56,063 nt of DNA. Source: Paraburkholderia sp. Ac-20340. Lineage in GTDB: Bacteria; Pseudomonadota; Gammaproteobacteria; Burkholderiales; Burkholderiaceae. The notes below the pieces were generated by a model that was not told the origin of the DNA, did not search any database, and was given only the letters and a program-made list of their open reading frames with translations. The DNA lies in NCBI RefSeq assembly GCF_017104965.1, contig NZ_JAAGPR010000044.1, forward strand, positions 1-56,063. The letters are read 5' to 3'. Each line of letters opens with the position of its first letter. Position 1 is the stretch's first letter. Positions 16,063 to 23,822 of the stretch are shown here, one piece after another. The position numbers and the translations under genes are program-made.

Positions 16063-17249
16063 GCCATCAAGCACAGATCAAGATTGCCGCCACCTATATG
16101 CGCGGCGGCACCAGCAAAGGCGTGTTCTTCCGCCTCCAGGATCTGCCCGAAGCGGCACAGCAACCCGGCACCGCGCGCGACCAGCTCCTCATGCGCGTGA
16201 TCGGCAGCCCCGACCCGTACGGCAAGCAGATCGACGGCATGGGCGGCGCAACTTCGAGCACCAGCAAGACCGTGATCGTCGCGAAAAGCACCCGCCCCGA
16301 TCATGACGTCGACTATCTGTTCGGCCAGGTCGCCATCGACAAAGCTTTCGTCGACTGGAGCGGCAACTGCGGCAACCTCTCGGCGGCCGTCGGTCCGTTC
16401 GCGATCAGCAGCGGCCTGATCGACTCCGGTCGCGTGCCCGATAACGGCGTCGCAACCGTGCGCATCTGGCAAGCGAACATCGGCAAGACCATCGTCGCGC
16501 ACGTGCCCATCACGAACGGCCAGGTACAGGAAACCGGCGACTTCGAACTCGACGGCGTGACCTTCCCCGCCGCCGAAGTGCAACTCGAATTCCTCGACCC
16601 CGCCGCCGATGAAGACGGCGCAGGCGGCGCGATGTTCCCCACCGGCAATCTCGTCGACGACCTGGAAGTGCCCGGCTTCGGCACCCTCAAGGCGACCATG
16701 ATCAACGCCGGCATCCCGACGATCTTCGTGAACGCCGATGCCATCGGCTACACCGGCACGGAATTGCAGGACGCCATCAACGGCGATGCAAAGGCGCTGG
16801 AGAAGTTCGAGACGCTGCGCGCGCACGGCGCGCTGCGCATGGGGCTGATCAAGAATCTGGATGAGATCGCCACGCGCCAGCACACGCCGAAGATCGCCTT
16901 CGTCGCGAAGCCCGCGGCCTATACGTCATCCAGCGGCAAGCGCGTGGATTCCGACGATGTCGATCTGCTGGTGCGCGCGATGTCGATGGGCAAACTGCAT
17001 CACGCGATGATGGGCACGGCGGCCGTGGCCATCGGCACAGCCGCCGCCATTCCCGGCACGCTGGTGAATCTGGCGGCAGGCGGCGGCGAACGCAACGCCG
17101 TGCGCTTCGGCCATCCGTCGGGCACGCTGCGCGTGGGCGCAGAAGCGCGTCAGGAAAACGGCGAGTGGACCGTGACCAAGGCCATCATGAGCCGCAGTGC
17201 ACGCGTGCTGATGGAAGGCTGGGTGCGGGTGCCGGGAGATGCGTTTTAA
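16059..17249 (+). CDS. prpF: 2-methylaconitate cis-trans isomerase
   Basis: 396 residues, PrpF/AcnD-associated family with a diaminopimelate-epimerase-like fold. It isomerises the AcnD product to cis-2-methylaconitate, which a housekeeping aconitase can hydrate. Motifs are YMRGGTSKGVFFRLQDLP, DPYGKQIDGMGGATSSTSK, DWSGNCGNLSAAVGPFAI and HHAMMGTAAVAIG. Its ATG overlaps the DUF559 stop, and GGGATT lies just upstream. A strong terminator at 17288-17323 ends the operon. Confidence 0.95.
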   Translation: MSHQAQIKIAATYMRGGTSKGVFFRLQDLPEAAQQPGTARDQLLMRVIGSPDPYGKQIDGMGGATSSTSKTVIVAKSTRPDHDVDYLFGQVAIDKAFVDWSGNCGNLSAAVGPFAISSGLIDSGRVPDNGVATVRIWQANIGKTIVAHVPITNGQVQETGDFELDGVTFPAAEVQLEFLDPAADEDGAGGAMFPTGNLVDDLEVPGFGTLKATMINAGIPTIFVNADAIGYTGTELQDAINGDAKALEKFETLRAHGALRMGLIKNLDEIATRQHTPKIAFVAKPAAYTSSSGKRVDSDDVDLLVRAMSMGKLHHAMMGTAAVAIGTAAAIPGTLVNLAAGGGERNAVRFGHPSGTLRVGAEARQENGEWTVTKAIMSRSARVLMEGWVRVPGDAF

Positions 17250-17287
17250 GAAGCCAGGCTCAGAAGCCAGAGGTGCCGGCTGAATAG

Positions 17288-17323
17288 AAAATGCCCTGAC
17301 ACATCGCTGTGTCAGGGCATTTT
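17288..17323. terminator. Strong bidirectional terminator
   Basis: Perfect 16-bp inverted repeat AAAATGCCCTGACACA / TGTGTCAGGGCATTTT with loop TCGC. T tracts on both strands serve prpF (+) and the LysM/M23 gene (-). Confidence 0.95.
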
Positions 17324-17337
17324 CGGAAATCGGACGC

Positions 17338-18189
17338 TCAGCTCTGCGGCGTCGGCAGATACGGCATCGGATCGACCGGTTTGCCGTCGCGGCGCACTTC
17401 GAACAGCACGGCCACGCGGTCGTTGTTCTCGTTGCCCATTTCGGCGATCTGCTGGCCGCGATGCACGGTGTCGCCGGTCTTCACCAGCAGGCGACGGTTG
17501 TGCGAATAGGCCGTCAGAAAATCCTTGTTGTGCTGGACGATGATCAGGCTGCCGTATTCGTTCAGCCCCGTCCCCGCATACATCACCTTGCCGTCGGCGG
17601 CGGCCAGCACAGGATCGCCGGCCTTGCCCGCGATCTCGATACCGCGCGTCGTGCCGGGCTCGAACGGTTCCACCACGCGACCTTGTGCCGGCCACATCAG
17701 CGCCACGCTATCCGCATGACGTGCGACTTCGGCGGCCACTGCGCGGCTTTGCGCCGCGTTCGCCGTCGCTGCGCCGCCAGCCTGCGCGGGCGCGGCCTGC
17801 TGCACGATGATGGTCTGCGTCGAAACGAGTTTGAGCGACTGGCCGGCGCGCAACCGGCCGTTCGGCTTCATGCGGTTCCAGGCGCACAGATCCTTGACCG
17901 AAACGTTATGCGCCGAGGCAATACGCTGCAGCGAATCGCCGCGGCGCACGCGCACCCAGGTGGTTTTGGTGACGGTACGTTTGACCGGCGCACTGGCCGC
18001 CTGCGCGGCGGCCGCTGCAGCATCGCCGGCCGGGCTCGTGGCCGCCGAAGGATCGGCTTGCGGCTGCGGTGCCTGGGGGTCGCTAACGTTAGCGCAAGCG
18101 CCCAGCATCAATGAAAGGCCAAAGCCTGCGAGGCCAGCCCACCAACGTGTCAGACCGGAAGCGGCGTGCGCCGAACGATCCTCGTTCAT
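17338..18189 (-). CDS. LysM/LytM (M23) lipoprotein, probable NlpD-like amidase activator
   Basis: 283 residues. Residues about 14-33 form a lipoprotein signal with lipobox LMLGAC. A LysM domain (about 77-122: VRRGDSLQRIASAHNVSVKDLCAWN) binds peptidoglycan, and a C-terminal M23/LytM domain (about 165-280) ends in FEVRRDGKPVDPMPYL. Zinc ligands of active M23 peptidases are missing: the HxxxD motif reads RGIEI and the final HxH reads VLFEV. This suggests a regulatory domain like NlpD/EnvC that activates cell-division amidases. Start ATG at 18189 has AAGGAG. Ala/Pro/Gln linkers separate the domains. Confidence 0.88.
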   Translation of the reverse strand: MNEDRSAHAASGLTRWWAGLAGFGLSLMLGACANVSDPQAPQPQADPSAATSPAGDAAAAAAQAASAPVKRTVTKTTWVRVRRGDSLQRIASAHNVSVKDLCAWNRMKPNGRLRAGQSLKLVSTQTIIVQQAAPAQAGGAATANAAQSRAVAAEVARHADSVALMWPAQGRVVEPFEPGTTRGIEIAGKAGDPVLAAADGKVMYAGTGLNEYGSLIIVQHNKDFLTAYSHNRRLLVKTGDTVHRGQQIAEMGNENNDRVAVLFEVRRDGKPVDPMPYLPTPQS

Positions 18190-18931
18190 ATTCGAAACTC
18201 CTTGTTACCAGCGGCGGCACACTCGCTGCGGTCGGCAAATCGCGGTCTGCTGCGTTCAAACGCGCTCCCGCCCTGCTTTTTCAATCCGCTACGCATGCGC
18301 ACCACTGCTTTCGATTTCATGCAAATTACGGGCTTTATCGACCAGAATCGCCGCACTTCGCGCAATATCAACGCACGATAGCGGCATTCTCATCTCAAAA
18401 GCGCTGCGGCATTGTAATGCGCATTTCATGAGCAGCAGGCGGGCGACAACACTTGGATACAACTCTTGCGCGCCCGAATCTTTACGGCTGCATGCGTGCC
18501 TGCCCAGCCCTGAAATCGCACCAGATCCTGCCCTCTTATCTCTTCTGCATATCGGCAGGCTGAGCGAGAACTTGAACGCCTTATCCGAACGGGCAGCGCT
18601 CGATCAACGCCCGATCAGTGCACGATCGACAGATAGCCGCCATACGGCCCGGCGGACTGAAAGCCCTTTGAAATTAAGGTAGTATTGCGAACATTCCCGG
18701 TAGAATCCGCCCCACGGGAACCTCATCGAGTCAATCGGGTCATTTCCTGGGCAACCTGCAGGCTTCGTCCTACGCGGGCTACATTCCGTCTTCACCGACT
18801 TTTTCACGCTGCCTGGCGCAGCCGCCGCCGTCGAGCCTTCGCTCCGGCAGCGGGCCCTCGCAGCAGTTTTTTGCATGCGCCAACCCGGCCGTGCGCGCCA
18901 GACGGCGTGCCAGCCGGGCAGCGCCAAACCC
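18190..18931. other. 742-bp region between the LysM gene and opgC
   Basis: No supported gene. Part of it (about 18280-18480) is less GC-rich than its surroundings, as expected for promoters of the two divergent genes. I could not define -35/-10 pairs with acceptable spacing; a lone TAGAAT at 18701-18706 is the best -10 candidate for opgC. Confidence 0.4.
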
Positions 18932-20032
18932 ATGTCACAGTCATCCAATCGTCTTCTCGAGCTCGACTTCTTTCGCGGGCTCGTTCTGCTGATCATCGTT
19001 GTCGACCACATCGGCGGCAGCATTCTGTCGCGCGTTACGCTGCACGCCTACGCGCTGTGCGACGCCGCCGAAGTATTCGTGTTCCTCGGCGGCTTCGCCA
19101 CGGCCACGGCCTGGGCCGCGCTCTGCGCGCGCCGCACCGAAGCCGCCGCGCGCCAGCGCTTCATCAAGCGCGCGTTCGAGATCTATCGAGCCTTCGTCAT
19201 CACCGCGCTGCTCATGCTGCTGGTCACGGCGATCCTCGTCGCCTGCAACGTGGATGCGCCGAATCTCGCCACCACCGATCTCGACGACCTCACGCTCGCG
19301 CCCGCATCCGCGCTGCGCGACATCGTGCTGCTGCGCCGCCAGCCGTATCTGGCCGGCGTGCTGCCGATGTACGCGTGTTTCGCGCTGGCCGCGCCGCTTG
19401 CCTTGCCGCTCGCGCGCTCGCGTCCGTGGCTGCTGGCCGCGTTCAGCCTCGCGCTGTGGGGCGTGGCGCCGCATCTCGCGCCGTATCTCCCGCACGTCGA
19501 CGACGTCAACTGGGACTTCAATCCCTTCGCCTGGCAACTGCTGTTCGTGGGCGGCGTGATCGCGCAGGCGCAGCCGGTGTTCCAGAGCGTCACGGCACGG
19601 CCGAAGTTCGGTGCGATCGTGACGATGATCGCGCTCGCCGTGGTCGCCGCGGCCGCGATCTATCGCCTGCATCTGGGCAACACGGCACTCGACGCCGACT
19701 TCAAGCGCAATCTCGCGTGGTTCCGCGCGCTCAACTTCTTCGGCATCGCATGGCTCACCGCGCACGCGATCCGGCTGGGCTGGGCGAAGAAACTGGCGGT
19801 TGCGCTGCCGTGGATCGGCCTCGTCGGCCGCAAGGGCATGCTCTCGTTCGTGGCGGGCGCCGTGATCTCGCTGACCGTCGATTCGGTGCTCTACTGGTAC
19901 ACGGACGGCTATCTCGACATCCCCGCCGGTCTGGCCGCCGACGCCATCGCGCTGACCGCGCTGTTTGTCGTCGCGCGCGCGTCCGATCCGCTCAAGCGTC
20001 TGCTGCCGTCGCGCGCCAAGGCATCGGCCTGA
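18932..20032 (+). CDS. opgC: OpgC-family integral membrane protein
   Basis: 366 residues from ATG 18932 (a start 57 bases earlier adds a non-conserved leader). About ten hydrophobic segments; the N-terminus LLELDFFRGLVLLIIVVDHIGG is the characteristic OpgC/acyltransferase-like opening. OpgC proteins add succinyl groups to osmoregulated periplasmic glucans at the inner membrane. No opgG/opgH neighbours are in the window, so the glucan role rests on family membership only. The exact substituent is unknown. Confidence 0.85.
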   Translation: MSQSSNRLLELDFFRGLVLLIIVVDHIGGSILSRVTLHAYALCDAAEVFVFLGGFATATAWAALCARRTEAAARQRFIKRAFEIYRAFVITALLMLLVTAILVACNVDAPNLATTDLDDLTLAPASALRDIVLLRRQPYLAGVLPMYACFALAAPLALPLARSRPWLLAAFSLALWGVAPHLAPYLPHVDDVNWDFNPFAWQLLFVGGVIAQAQPVFQSVTARPKFGAIVTMIALAVVAAAAIYRLHLGNTALDADFKRNLAWFRALNFFGIAWLTAHAIRLGWAKKLAVALPWIGLVGRKGMLSFVAGAVISLTVDSVLYWYTDGYLDIPAGLAADAIALTALFVVARASDPLKRLLPSRAKASA

Positions 20033-20219
20033 ACACCGCCGCGCCGCACGGCGGCGCTGGCAACGGCGATCGAGGCCACACGGCAGTGGCCCCGGCAGTA
20101 ATCCCCGCAGTGGCCCCACTTCCTGGCGTCACGCGTCGCTGCTAGGATGACGGCCCACGCCACCGGCGCGCCAGGCTGGCGCGCCTCCAGAATCCCGCTT
20201 CCGAACTGGCTTACCTGCC

Positions 20220-21131
20220 ATGCGCAGACTTCCACGCACCGCGCCGCTCGCCGCCCTGCCGAGTGTCCTGCTGAACGCCTCGCTGAACGTCCTGCGCCCC
20301 GCTTTTGCAGCCTTGGCCGCCCTGGTAGCTCTAGCGAGCGCTGCGCACCCCGCCGCTGCCAGCACGATCGCCTCGCGCACCTTCCACGCCAACGCGCTCG
20401 AGCGCGACTGGCCCTACGTGATCTATCTGCCCACCGGCTATCGCGCCGACGGCCCGCGCTATCCCGTGCTCTACCTCCTGCACGGCAACAACGGCGAGCC
20501 GATGGACTGGGTCACGCAAGGCGCGCTGCAGAACGCCGCGGACACGCTGATCGCCCACCACGAGATTCCGCCCGTCGTGATCGTGATGCCGCAAGGCGGC
20601 ACCGACTGGTACGTCGATCGCAAGGAAAAGATGGAGACGGCGTTTTTCTCGGACCTGATGCCCGAGATCGAGTCGCACTTCGCCGTCGACGATACGCGCG
20701 ACGGCCGCGCGATCGGCGGCGTGTCGATGGGCGGCTTCGGCGCGCTGCGCTACACGCTGGAGCATCCCGATATGTTCTGCGGGACGATGCTGCTCTCGCC
20801 CGCGATCTACTCGGGCGATCCGCCGCCGGCTTCGTCGGCGCGCCGCGTGGGCGTGTTCGGCGAGCATCAGTTCGACTCGCACATCTGGCGCACGCTCAAC
20901 TATCCGGCGCAGTGGAGCGGCTATTTCGGCCGTCCGTGGCGCGTGCCCTTCTTCATCGCCTCGGGCGACGACGATCTCGTGATCCAGGCCGAATCGTCGC
21001 TGCTCTACACGCGTCTGCGCGAGGCGGGCAATCCGGCGGCGCTGCGTATCGTCGATGGCGGGCATGTCTGGCCGGTCTGGCGCGAACTGCTGCCCGCCGC
21101 GCTCAAGTACACGCTCGCCTGCGTGCGCTGA
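20220..21131 (+). CDS. Exported esterase-D-type alpha/beta hydrolase
   Basis: 303 residues with an N-terminal hydrophobic export segment (to about residue 46, ending HPAAAS). The hydrolase domain has YPVLYLLHGNNGEPMDW (oxyanion region), the nucleophile elbow GGVSMGGFGAL, the acid in FFIASGDDDLVI and the late histidine in VDGGHVWPVW. It belongs to the putative esterase (PF00756-like) group, which includes formylglutathione hydrolases and trehalose mycolyltransferases; a periplasmic carboxylesterase is inferred. It lies 187 bases after opgC with no terminator between, so cotranscription is possible. Confidence 0.85.
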   Translation: MRRLPRTAPLAALPSVLLNASLNVLRPAFAALAALVALASAAHPAAASTIASRTFHANALERDWPYVIYLPTGYRADGPRYPVLYLLHGNNGEPMDWVTQGALQNAADTLIAHHEIPPVVIVMPQGGTDWYVDRKEKMETAFFSDLMPEIESHFAVDDTRDGRAIGGVSMGGFGALRYTLEHPDMFCGTMLLSPAIYSGDPPPASSARRVGVFGEHQFDSHIWRTLNYPAQWSGYFGRPWRVPFFIASGDDDLVIQAESSLLYTRLREAGNPAALRIVDGGHVWPVWRELLPAALKYTLACVR

Positions 21132-21155
21132 ACGCGCCTTGCGGCGCATCGAGCC

Positions 21156-22223
21156 TTATTCCGCCCAGTTCGCCCACAGCACCATCAGCACCGTCATCAG
21201 CGCGGGGCCGATAAAGATGCCGATCAGGCCAAACGTGGTCGCGCCGCCCAGGATGCCGAACAGCACGAGCAGGAAGGGCAGACGCGTCGAGTTGCCGATC
21301 AGCACGGGCCGCACGAAATGCTCGGCGACGAACACCACCACGAGGCCCGTCACCGCCACGGCCACGGCGCCCACCACCGCGCCCTGCGCCGCCAGCCACA
21401 GCGCCGCGCCGCAGAACACCAGCGGCGCGCAGAACGGCAGCATCGCCGCGATGGCCGTGATGGTGCCGAGCAACGCCGCGTGCGGCACGCCCGCGAACAT
21501 GTACGCGATGCCGAGCAGCACGCCCTCGCCCAGCCCGACCACCACGAGCCCCGTCACCGTCGCGCGCACGGCGGCGGCCATGCGCTGGAGCAATTGCGCG
21601 CCATCGGCGCCGAACGCGCGGCGCGCGCCGCGCATCACCGTGCCGGAAAGCTTCGGCCCGGCCTGCAGGATCACGAACAGCGTCACCAGCATGAAGCCGA
21701 AGGTCATCGACGCATGGACCGCGCGCGCGCCGAAATGCCGCCCGAACGTGACGATGGCGTCGCCGTGCAGGTTTTTCATCGCCGGCGATGCCTTGAGCGG
21801 TTGCGTCAGATTGGCCTGCCACCAGTCGTTGACCTGGCGGCTGCCGAACGGCAGATGCGCGACGAAATCGGGCACCGGCACGCCGTTCTCCTGCGCCGTG
21901 CGCACCCACTGGTAGAGATCGTGCGCCTCGCCGCCGGCCTGGATCGCCGAGAGCGCAATCGGCAACACGACCAGCAAGGCGACAGCGACCGTCAGAACGG
22001 TCGCCAGCCACGTCGTGCGGCCCCGGAACAGGCTGTGCCGCTCGATGGCCTGATAGGCCGGCCAGAGGACGATGGCGAGCACGCTCGCCCACGCGACGGC
22101 GGGCAGGAATTCGCGCACGACCCACAGCGCGATCAGGACGAGCACGGCGTACAGCGCAGCCGAGGCGGCGCGCTGAAGTTTTTGCTCGTTTGCGGAGTTC
22201 GGAGCAGGCGGACGATGAATCAT
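21156..22223 (-). CDS. AI-2E family transporter / permease (PF01594)
   Basis: 355 residues from ATG 22223 with GAGGTT upstream. About eight membrane segments in the typical arrangement: two at the N-terminus (ALYAVLVLIALWVV, VLAIVLWPAY), a central soluble stretch (about 85-190), then a run of helices ending GATTFGLIGIFIGPALMTVL, the conserved PF01594 C-terminal motif. Substrates in this family range from AI-2 to Na+/H+ exchange, so none can be assigned. Convergent with the esterase, 24 bases apart. Confidence 0.88.
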   Translation of the reverse strand: MIHRPPAPNSANEQKLQRAASAALYAVLVLIALWVVREFLPAVAWASVLAIVLWPAYQAIERHSLFRGRTTWLATVLTVAVALLVVLPIALSAIQAGGEAHDLYQWVRTAQENGVPVPDFVAHLPFGSRQVNDWWQANLTQPLKASPAMKNLHGDAIVTFGRHFGARAVHASMTFGFMLVTLFVILQAGPKLSGTVMRGARRAFGADGAQLLQRMAAAVRATVTGLVVVGLGEGVLLGIAYMFAGVPHAALLGTITAIAAMLPFCAPLVFCGAALWLAAQGAVVGAVAVAVTGLVVVFVAEHFVRPVLIGNSTRLPFLLVLFGILGGATTFGLIGIFIGPALMTVLMVLWANWAE

Positions 22224-22615
22224 GTAACCTCGTGAAAATTCGACAAGACAGCCAGTGCGGCGCAGCAAAACCGCTGCCATCCAAGCCGCCAGCATAAGGG
22301 CGACAGACCGGAAACGCGAAGCAAGTACCAGGCCTTACGGCAGCTTTCCATCTGATTCGCATCGCCTTTCAGCGTTCCAACCCCGCTCCCATCCCGCCTT
22401 ACAGGCCGATTTTCATGTCGCGCCTCGCACAACACTGCGTTGCACAAATTCGCAGGGTCGGCCTTCGATCGCCCGCAAACCCGCATTCCTTCGTTAACCC
22501 GTATATGTGCCAGATCGATTGTTGCCGTTTTTGGAATGGTGTTTCAACGGCGACACAATGGCACTTGACGCTTTAGAGGAATACATTCGCGGCAACCCCA
22601 CTTACGGAGCCGACA
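22224..22615. other. 392-bp divergent intergenic region
   Basis: Separates the AI-2E permease (minus) from the DUF3331 gene (plus). No gene, terminator or clear repeat was found; presumably it holds both promoters. Confidence 0.4.
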
Positions 22616-22924
22616 ATGAAGAAAAAAGCGTGCCTCGCGCTTGACGGAGCCAACGGTGAACGCATCGAAATCCTCGAACAAACGGATTCCGCGCTCGTGA
22701 TCCGCTGGGTGGAACCCGGCCGCTGTCATTATGGCGAGCAGCGCTGGCGCCGCCGCTCGGCGCATACGTCGGGCACCTGCGCCGTGTCGCGCCGCAAGAT
22801 CCGCCGCGGCGACGCTGTGTTCAAACCGGCCGAGCGCCCTGCGCCGCTGAACGCGTCGGTGATGATCGCAGCCGAAGTGTTCTGCGATCTGGTCGCCAAC
22901 GTGCCGTACAGCGAAGCAGCCTGA
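22616..22924 (+). CDS. DUF3331 protein
   Basis: 102 residues, start ATG 22616 with CGGAGCC upstream. It has the DUF3331 pattern: IEILEQTDSALVIRWVEPGRC, HYGEQRWRRR, CAVSRRKIRRGDAVFKPA. It is a small basic protein without a signal or membrane segment. DUF3331 is largely restricted to Burkholderia relatives and has no known function. Confidence 0.85.
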   Translation: MKKKACLALDGANGERIEILEQTDSALVIRWVEPGRCHYGEQRWRRRSAHTSGTCAVSRRKIRRGDAVFKPAERPAPLNASVMIAAEVFCDLVANVPYSEAA

Positions 22925-23137
22925 GGCGTTCAAGAGCGCTCCATACCGTCTCAAGACGGCTCCGGCATGGCACCAGCACGGCAACATTCCGGCACATTCT
23001 GGCCAGATAGCGACTGAGCGATTAGGTGAGATTCCCGTAATAATCGCGATCCAGACGATCGCAAGCGCCTCAAGGCGACCACGGACGACTCCCTGCGCTT
23101 CAGCCGCTCGAAGGCCACCGCCACAGCCCTGGCGGCT

Positions 23138-23662
23138 TCAGCCGGTGACCTGCCAGCCCAGCGCCTGCCGCACCGCATCGAGCGAAATCGAGCGCCCGGC
23201 ATAGCGCGCCGTCATGCCCGCGGACGCTTCGCCCAGCGCAGCCACGCGCGCGAGCACGTCGGGATCGAACGGCACGGCGCGCGGGACCTTCGGGTCCACA
23301 TGCAGCAAAAGCTGCTCGCTCGCGCAGACCGGCGCCGCTTCATCGCCTGCTTCGCGATCGTCGGCGAACATCTCCAGATAGACCCGCACGCGCTTCGCGT
23401 CGTGCTCCAGCACCCGCACCTCCACCCGCAGCGGCGTGCCCTCCCGAACTTCGCGCAGATAGTTCACGTGCGCTTCCACCGTGTACATCGACCGGCCGCG
23501 CGCCTCGCGCTGCGCGGCGTCGAGCCCGATCGCGTCGAGCAACGCATCGGTCGCCAGGCTGTAGATCAGCATGTAAAAAGCGTCGCGCAGATGGCCGTTG
23601 TAATCGACCCATTCGGCGCGCACGCGGTCGCGGTAGACGACGCTGGGCGCGTGGTCGTTCAT
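23138..23662 (-). CDS. Hotdog-fold acyl-CoA thioesterase
   Basis: 174 residues. Strong ribosome site GGAGGAG before ATG 23662. The 4-hydroxybenzoyl-CoA thioesterase-type motif AEWVDYNGHLRDAFYM with the catalytic Asp/Asn/His region is near residue 18, followed by ARGRSMYTVEAHVNYLREVREG. The family hydrolyses acyl-CoA thioesters in the cytoplasm; relatives sit in carnitine-degradation operons, but no carnitine genes are adjacent here. Confidence 0.85.
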   Translation of the reverse strand: MNDHAPSVVYRDRVRAEWVDYNGHLRDAFYMLIYSLATDALLDAIGLDAAQREARGRSMYTVEAHVNYLREVREGTPLRVEVRVLEHDAKRVRVYLEMFADDREAGDEAAPVCASEQLLLHVDPKVPRAVPFDPDVLARVAALGEASAGMTARYAGRSISLDAVRQALGWQVTG

Positions 23663-23822
23663 GTCTCCTCCTGACCCGGAATTCGTGCAAAGCGCTCATG
23701 CCAAGCGGCGCGGCCAGTTTACCCATTGCGCCGATGCGGGCATCGGCAAATGTGCGGGCACGCGCGCTGCCTCTGCGCTACTCTGAGCTAACGCAGCACG
23801 ACCCGATCGCAAGGAACCGGCC

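Noticed and set aside
18111..18431. A 106-codon open frame in the LysM-opgC gap
   Set aside because: Begins inside the LysM gene antisense, has no ribosome site and biased composition, and matches nothing recognisable.
22946..22959. Palindrome CCGTCT-CA-AGACGG after the DUF3331 gene
   Set aside because: Six-base arms without a T tract; too weak to call a terminator.
23663..23822. Possible cobalamin riboswitch before the B12-dependent reductase
   Set aside because: Only 160 bases, and I could not find a B12-box-like element or a long leader.
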